Shown piece after piece: positions 57,691 to 64,000 of a stretch of DNA of 64,000 bases (positions are counted from its first letter, which is position 1; each line of letters begins with the position of its first letter). A program made the position numbers and the translations under genes. The notes beneath the pieces were generated by a model that saw only the letters and a program-made list of their open reading frames with translations, had not been told where the DNA came from and made no database searches. This stretch comes from Phytoseiulus persimilis (lineage: Eukaryota; Arthropoda; Arachnida; Mesostigmata; Phytoseiidae). The stretch lies in contig CM075104.1 of NCBI GenBank assembly GCA_037576195.1, positions 13,284,211 through 13,348,210 of the forward strand. Reading direction: 5' to 3'.

Positions 57691-60600
57691 TCTTTCATGA
57701 AGTCGAGCACTACTGGAGCGTGCTCCTTCCTCGTAGCGTTACCTCTTTTATGAGCGGCTGGCCACTGTCTGCCTCATCAATGCTAGAAGTTGAATATGCT
57801 GGGAGAACAGCTGTCGCCGACACGCGTGAGTCGATAAGTCGGATCTTCCTCGAACACCCGGGGGTCACCAGATGCGGGACCTCAGGAGAACTGCAAAAAC
57901 AACGAAGCTGATAAGAAACCCTGCGTCCCGAGCCAGCGACTTCCCTCACGGACTAGTTCATCAGCCGAGTCGGCGGACCCGTGGCGCCCAATTCTCGTTC
58001 AAATTCCGAATCGCAGAGGTAGTTCTATCTACACAGCTTTCGAAAACAAGCTCTCGTACACCTGCCGGACTTAGTGATACTCCATCATCTCACGCCCAGT
58101 CACCGCGAACCGCGTTCGCTTTCCGTTGCACACAACACTATCGACTACGGTTATTTCGACTGGCAACCAGCATAGCTCTCGGGCTTGCTCTTCCATCGTT
58201 GCCTATATCGGTGTGAATCTCTCCGTCTTCCGGCTCGCCCGGTCCGTGGTACATTCTCCTGTTCAATGATAAAACTGACCGGGAGAAACAGAGGCAATAC
58301 GGTTCCACCAGGAACCTCCATCGGCAGACGTGAAGATGATATCGGGCTTAAGGTGCGGAGATGTTGTGCTTTGTTTTTGATCAATGATGTCTCCGCAACA
58401 TCAAGAGTGAACTGGCCCCTAGATCGCGGAGACCGATCCCGGAAAGCTGACTCATTGCTTCTCACGGCTGGAATGAGCTTTGCGTTGCGAGAAAAATGCT
58501 GATCAAATATGATTCTCAAACCATGTCACCGTAGGGCGAGAGGATCTTCGTCGCCGTTGGATGTTAGCGTGACAGGTTCGTCGCACGTTTCCCATCACCT
58601 CAACGCCAGGTGTCCTGCCGGCTTGTCCAGTGACCCAAATCAGCCTGGAAGGACGGAAAGCCACCTCAAGGGAGCCGCACTCGATCTCCTCTGTGGAATT
58701 TCAAATCGATGACGTTTCCTGCTCTCCGCTCGGGGATTTATTGTGGACTTCTTGAGCTTTATTCCGAGCGCCTGTATTGCTTCCAGCGATTCTCTCCACC
58801 TGGGCCAGAAGCCCAGCACGTCTCCGGACCCAATCAGGGTATCGAAGGAAATCAGAATTGACGAGGGCGAACGGATGATGAGTTCCTCAGGAGCGCAGCA
58901 AACAGTCTCCTGGAAGAGGTCATACCATGGAAAGTAGGGTTGAGATGTCAATCGTTCGTGGTCATGAGCGGCCGTTTAATCCCGAGCAGTGTTCATTTCT
59001 GTCCCATCTAGCAAACTCATTTGTCTGTTAATATGCTCTGATGATGAAAACGACAGAAATGCTTCGCGTGAACCGTTTACGAGTGCCAGTAGCGGATGTG
59101 CTTTGTTAGAGCGCGAATGACTTGGCTATCCAGCGCTCAAATAAACGTTGTTCTGCTTCGGTGAATACCCTCTTCTCGGGCAACGTCAGGGACACCGACG
59201 AACTATCGTTGATTCCATGGCGGCGAAAAAAATTGAACGCTTGGAAAGGACAGACCGCAAGTATGTGGGCGAGTGCAGCTCAGCAGTCGCCTCGATTCTG
59301 ACCGGTCAGTTCAAACAAAACTATCGCGCTCGTGAGCTGCACGCTTTCCAACGACGAAACTCATCCGACAGCTCCTGGCTCAATCAACGACAGGACACAC
59401 TTTTGCACCTTGGTCATTTTAGTGCGTGGGAAAAGGAGCGATCAGTAATCCTTTGATGCTACGGGTCATTTTCGCGCGCAGGCTCATTGAATTAGCGGAC
59501 GCGCAGGATGAAATCTCGAGTCTACGCTCTGAGTGAAGAAGAAGTTGAGGGTTATTTTCATTCAGATGTTGAAGCAGGTGATGGAAGAGACGCACCATGG
59601 TCTTCAACTTCAATCACGAACGATTCGATCTTGTCTTCCACGGATGTGTGAGCTGGGTCTGAAATTGGCTCGTACTCATTGTTCCTTCCGGATCGGAATC
59701 GAAATCGTCCACCATAGTTGGACGAAATCCACACAATGGGAGCGGCCGAGCTCTCGTGCAGCGAACGAAAGGGTTCCGAACTTCGTCCCCTCCGTTTCGC
59801 ACTACGGCTCAACGATTGGCATCAGATGTGGGCCATCCCAATACAGGTTCGTAGTTCCTGCCCTCCCCAAGGTGTTGAATGAGGGAAACATCAACGTCCT
59901 GGAATGAAATCCTCCTGCCCTCTCAAATTCAGCGACAACTACCCGGTGGCAATTGGTTTCCGGGTTCTCCGTTCCTGGAAAAAAATGGTCCGCTGCAGTC
60001 ACTGGTTACAGGGCACGTTGTCAAGCGATCCGAGATATGGATCGAATGCTCGAGGAGTTCCGTTACCCAATCACTCGCGATCATCAAATCATCATCAAAT
60101 CAAGGGGGGAGGGGGTATTAATCCGGTTGGTTCCTGCGAATTTGCCACGAAATACGAGCGACGAAACGCGGTTTAATTAGAGCGGTCGTCACGATGCTTG
60201 TCGGAGGTACTGGACCTGGACATTTTCTTGAGGATAGGTTGAAGTTTTTATTTCCCTGGAAACCCTCGAGATCATATCATATTGAGAACCCTGGTGAATT
60301 TGATTTTTGGGATTGAGACCTCGGTGAAAAACCGCGAGGATGTTTTCTCCAAGTCTTTTCCGGAGTAGCTGATCTGGAGAAGCAGAGTATGTCAATACAT
60401 ATCATAATTAGCAAAAGTTCAGCTTCTCTTCGACGGGCGCCGTTTCTAGGGAGGAGAAAAAAAAGAACAACGCCAGTTCGCTCTGATGATCTATGACGAA
60501 AGGTGATCTTCCATGAATGGACATTCTCTGATGAGCGAGCAGGTTTTGGAGGGTTGCAAAGGAGATCAAGCTCGAGCTGAATCGATCGGGTGGTCAGAGT

Positions 60601-61719
60601 TTATCACAATATCCACGTTTTATCAGGAGCGCCAGTTACACACGCAGACGTTAAATCTCTAGCCGTATTCCTCGAAGCCATGTGTCCATCGTGACTCTAT
60701 TAGTGGGTCCTTCGATCAAACCACGAGTGCACGCAATCGACAACGAAAAATTTCGAAATAGAATCATGGCGAGAATGGATAACAAATGTGTGCGCCGAGC
60801 GCAGATCCGCCGGATTTCCAGACTGACGACGGTACAACTTCACTGTTCCGGGCCAGACCGTAGAATTCGTAAGGAGAATGAAGAGTTGTGCTCAACGGTG
60901 TCGATGTGACCATCGCGATGATGCTCTCCAGACCCGCGCAGAAACACCTCGTCAGAAAGCCACTGACAACCAGTGGCCTAGCCAGGATATTCCCTGGGGA
61001 AAGGAAAAAATTTCTTTCCGTCCGCCAACCTACGACGCGTTCTGAAAACCCTGAAGAAACCTTTCCTTCATCTTCTGCCTAACCATTCATAGAGAATCTA
61101 TGAAGTCTATCCATTTATGGAGTCCAACGAGAGCGGTAGGATCGCCTTGTCAACAACAACAGGAGGGCTTACGTGAGCTCAGAAGCCAGACGTGGAGGTT
61201 CTCGTCCCTCCTGTAATTCCGGAAAGATTGTCTCCATTTGTCATCTCCACCATCTCAAATCACACCAGCCGTCCTCATTGGGTCAGCATCATTTTCAAAA
61301 CTATCTTCGGCTCATCGGCACATGTTGTCAGTTTTCTGTGAAGCAGTTTACTTTATACAGATCAAATTTTCTCACTGGAACCGAGGAATATCGCCGTAGA
61401 CTGAAAAATGTATTTGGCTCTCTCTGGAGTCCCTCTCGTTGGTTCTGCTCCATCCACATCGATATGACATTGAAGCGCTTCAGCTCGTGTTGTGGTTTGC
61501 ACTTCAGCTCCTCGAAGTCGGCGTTGAATCCTTCCTCCGGATGTTTCTGAAGCCCTTCTCATGGATTGCGTATTAGCTCTTTGAATCTGACTCTGAACTG
61601 CTTCTTGTCCCGTAGACGGTCCTCCACGCTCTCGTGGACGCTCGAGGACGGCCTTTTGGATTCTCGAAGACGGTCTCATAGACACTCGTATACGTCAAGT
61701 CTTACCAATAGACCTCAAA

Positions 61720-61809
61720 GAGTATTGTCAGATCGACGCCATGATCAACTCCATAGACCCTGGGGAGTATGGGCAGATCGACCGCGGAGGCAACTCCGTA
61801 GACGATCCC
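61720..61809 (+). repeat. Two tandem copies of a 45-bp unit
   Basis: Copies at 61720-61764 and 61765-61809 share GAGTAT, CAGATCGAC, CAACTCC and TAGAC at the same offsets. On the plus strand they encode 15-residue repeats (EYCQIDAMINSIDPG and EYGQIDRGGNSVDDP) in one open frame ending at a TGA near 61824. The similar spacing and the 3-base periodicity suggest a coding origin, but no gene is recognised. Confidence 0.5.
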
Positions 61810-62292
61810 GAAATCACCTCCTGAGACTGCGCAAAGCATCGAAAGATCGACGTCAAACAAACTGACAGATGAAGCCGATCATATATAGTAAGGCTGGTGA
61901 GGATATTGTTGGTTCCGAAAGGCTAGATTCCTTTCGGAGGTTCTGAGGGAGGGAGGAGGGGGGGGCGAAACCTGCTCAGCCCGCCCCCCAGCTACGCCAC
62001 TGCTAGCAACATCTGAGTGTCCAAGAGCGAATTCTGAGGGGATATTGCTCCGTGAAAAAGGTCCCGTAGCGTTCCCAGCAGGAAGAAGCGTTCAATTTCT
62101 CGCCCGACGAACGCGCTAAGCAGGCGCGATTTCATTCCGCCAGGGAAGAATCCGACTGCCAGACTCCTCCCTGCCGGTTGCCTTCTATTCGGCGATTCTC
62201 ACGAAAACTCTCGTGGCGAGTTCGGCAGCTGAGCCATCCTATGCAGGACATCAACCCATTATTCCAATAACATCGGTGAATGGCTCTGTGAT

Positions 62293-62312
62293 GGAGAGAG
62301 AGAGAGAGAGAG
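62293..62312. repeat. (GA)n microsatellite
   Basis: About ten GA units. Simple repeat. Confidence 0.9.
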
Positions 62313-62639
62313 CTTCGGCACTCGGAGGCTACGGCAAACCAAATTTACTCCACTCGACGCTCAAAAGATGGTGTCTTCCCGTTTCCCCGAACCCGTTGAA
62401 CCGAAACCGTTTCCCCCACCAGAAACCTTCTCCTGATTCCGAGACCTTCCGAGCAGAAGTGGTCTCTATGCAGAGCGCGAAGTCCGAGAAAGCGGACTTC
62501 AAGGGAAGAGAGTCATGTTGAGGATTTCCCGCTGTGCAATCTGATGGATTTTGCGTAGAGGAACACAGTCGCATATCCCGCTATCTCCTAGCCTAGAATA
62601 AATCTTCCAAGATTGGCCCAATATCACAATAACTTACAT

Positions 62640-63500
62640 CAGGGGTTGGCAACCTGGTGCGACCCGCGGGCCGCATAATCTGGTTCGCGGGCCGCGGGGC
62701 AAAAGACCATCGCGACCGTTCATACTCACGGGCCGTTACAGAGAACGTATATCAGCGAGCTAGAACTGTTCATGGGCCTTATGACATGTCTAAAAAGAGT
62801 GACATCAGGCAAAGATGAGGTCCCGAACTCGGGAACTGTTTCCTTGGCGAGAATAAGGGATCTGAGCTCCACAAATATCACAACTCGTCGATTTGATGAA
62901 CGAAAAATGAACACTCGATCCACTCGTCTGCTTCTCGTTCGTCTTCAATAGCTGTTTCGGGGATGGCGTGGGAGCGAACAATCGGTGACCACAATCGGGA
63001 GGTTCCAGCCTGAATTGAAAGAGAACTTTCCCTTCGTGGAGTTCGGAGCAAAACCAACCTGCTTGATTTGTGAGGAAAGCCTGCCCGTCTACAAGGAACA
63101 CAATCTGGGGAGGGGGGCACTTCGGAAGCGCCCAACAAGGTGAGGTGTTCCTCGGAGGATGGAAAAAATTCGACAGAATTGAGGCTCTGAAGAGTGCTCG
63201 CCACAGGTCGTTTCTGATGAAGCATCGAAGCGAGCTATTTAAGTGCCCAAGAAGTTGCATCTGCTGGTCGTCCTCTCCCGGAAAGCGATTTCATCAAAGA
63301 GTGACACATAATCGCAGCGAACCAAATCTGACCTGAGTCCACCGAAAAGTTCACTGATTTGAGCTTTTCAGAAGAATCATAACTAGAAGAACCGGTGACA
63401 TCGCGAAGAATATCGCGGAGCAGCTCAGCCGCGCGGTGGATGACATCGAAGCTGGGAGATACTGCCAAATATTACTCGCCACGCTCCAGCACCGTCATTC
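62640..63500 (+). mobile_element. Decayed hAT (Charlie-like) DNA transposon, left part
   Basis: The left end at 62640 reads CAGGGGTTGGCAACCTGGTG, followed by GACCCGCGGGCCGC blocks, the classic terminal sequence of Charlie-type hAT elements. Downstream, pieces of a transposase can be read in changing frames. There is a start-like MSKKSDIRQR near 62789, then a BED-type region with FVEFGAKPTCLICEESL (about 63036-63084), then a charged linker in another frame (about 63119-63280). After that comes ITRRTGDIAKNIAEQL (about 63375-63425), which in this family precedes the first catalytic Asp. Stops and frameshifts separate them. No right terminus was found before the window end, so the element is truncated or continues beyond it. 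Confidence 0.75.
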
Positions 63501-64000
63501 ATGAAGCCGACCGTTAGCGTCTATGGTCGGCCGACTTCGCATTTCTTCCCGATTTCTCAGCGTTATTCGTCTCGAATCTCGACTCCGTACTTTACATAGA
63601 AGCTCCATGCACTAGGAGGGTCTCGGGCTCATTAGAGGGTTTCTGGTCGGGGAACGGGCTGTAACCCAAGAGATACGTAGAGGCCAATCGCGAGGGACAC
63701 GCCGATAGAATCCAGGAGCCCCTCCGTGACGCAATCATTGATTCGCGATCGCATTGGTTCTGAATTATGACTGCCACCGCGTTTCTCAGCTCACCACAGC
63801 AACTGATTGCACAGCCATCCAGCTCTCGCACTTTCTTCATCGCGTTCTCTCTCCCTTCGTCTCCCGTTCTTCGGAATGCTGTGGATTATCAAGACACGTC
63901 GGACTCCTCGAGTGACAATAATTCAGAAACTAGGTGTTTCCCCGGTCTCAATCTACTCTACGTGGACTCCAGCAGAATTTCGGCTTTCCAACTCGATTAG
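63501..64000. other. Window end, nothing assigned
   Basis: It may include more of the hAT element or flanking DNA. A plus-strand frame (63767 to the end) and a minus-strand frame (63840-63592) overlap. Neither is recognised. Confidence 0.3.

Larger units (their letters stand above)
57691..62639. other. Repeat-rich spacer with coding scraps
   Basis: No gene is supported. Coding-looking but broken pieces occur on the plus strand at about 59217-59456 and 59507-60170, and on the minus strand at about 61690-61330 (charged, helical, interrupted by TGA codons). A 45-bp direct repeat lies at 61720-61809 and a (GA)n run at 62293. The frames do not join. Confidence 0.35.

Noticed and set aside
62293-62312. 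(GA)n as a regulatory GAGA element
   Set aside because: Plain microsatellite with no gene start nearby.
1-64000. CRISPR array, prophage or other bacterial system
   Set aside because: The split genes with GT-AG introns show eukaryotic DNA; the tandem repeats found are mirrored transposon arms or microsatellites without spacers.

Overview
The window is animal nuclear DNA, most likely from a chelicerate arthropod (tick or mite). The evidence is split genes with GT-AG introns, a tandem cluster of CYP3-clan-like cytochrome P450 genes of the kind expanded in ticks and mites, an arthropod-type alpha-1,3-fucosyltransferase, a D34D mariner element and many decayed DNA transposons. There are no bacterial operons or Shine-Dalgarno-led reading frames. 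The chelicerate placement is an inference from protein style, not from a search.

Region 1 (about 0.6-18 kb, plus strand) is a P450 array. It holds three complete four-exon genes (614-2670, 12493-14356, 16136-18027). Their intron phases are the same (1, 2, 0) and their exon lengths almost the same (841 or 838, 331, 178 and 186 bases). A dead P450 copy lies at about 5872-6690. Two short non-autonomous DNA elements sit between the genes, at 9749-10615 and 15159-15575. Each has long terminal inverted repeats built from 15-16 bp tandem repeats, GG/CC ends and a perfect 8-bp target-site duplication. They are the most unusual structures in the window.

Region 2 (about 18-38.3 kb) is about 20 kb in which I find no gene I can support. 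It has one long but featureless open frame and simple repeats.

Region 3 (38.3-50.8 kb, minus strand) is an alpha-1,3-fucosyltransferase gene of three coding exons (50772-50451, 39672-39447, 39161-38339; 456 residues). Its exons are separated by introns of 10.8 kb and 285 bp. The large intron holds a nearly intact 1,284-bp mariner on the opposite strand, plus a broken coding remnant of unknown origin at about 49.0-50.0 kb.

Region 4 (50.8-64 kb) is repeat-rich. It has tRNA-like SINE fragments, one coding-looking minus-strand exon with a consensus splice donor (56.47-56.86 kb), short degenerate coding scraps, and a decayed hAT (Charlie-like) transposon from 62640 to about 63.5 kb.

The P450s would act as microsomal monooxygenases. 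The fucosyltransferase would act in the Golgi on glycans. Nothing in the sequence ties the two together functionally.
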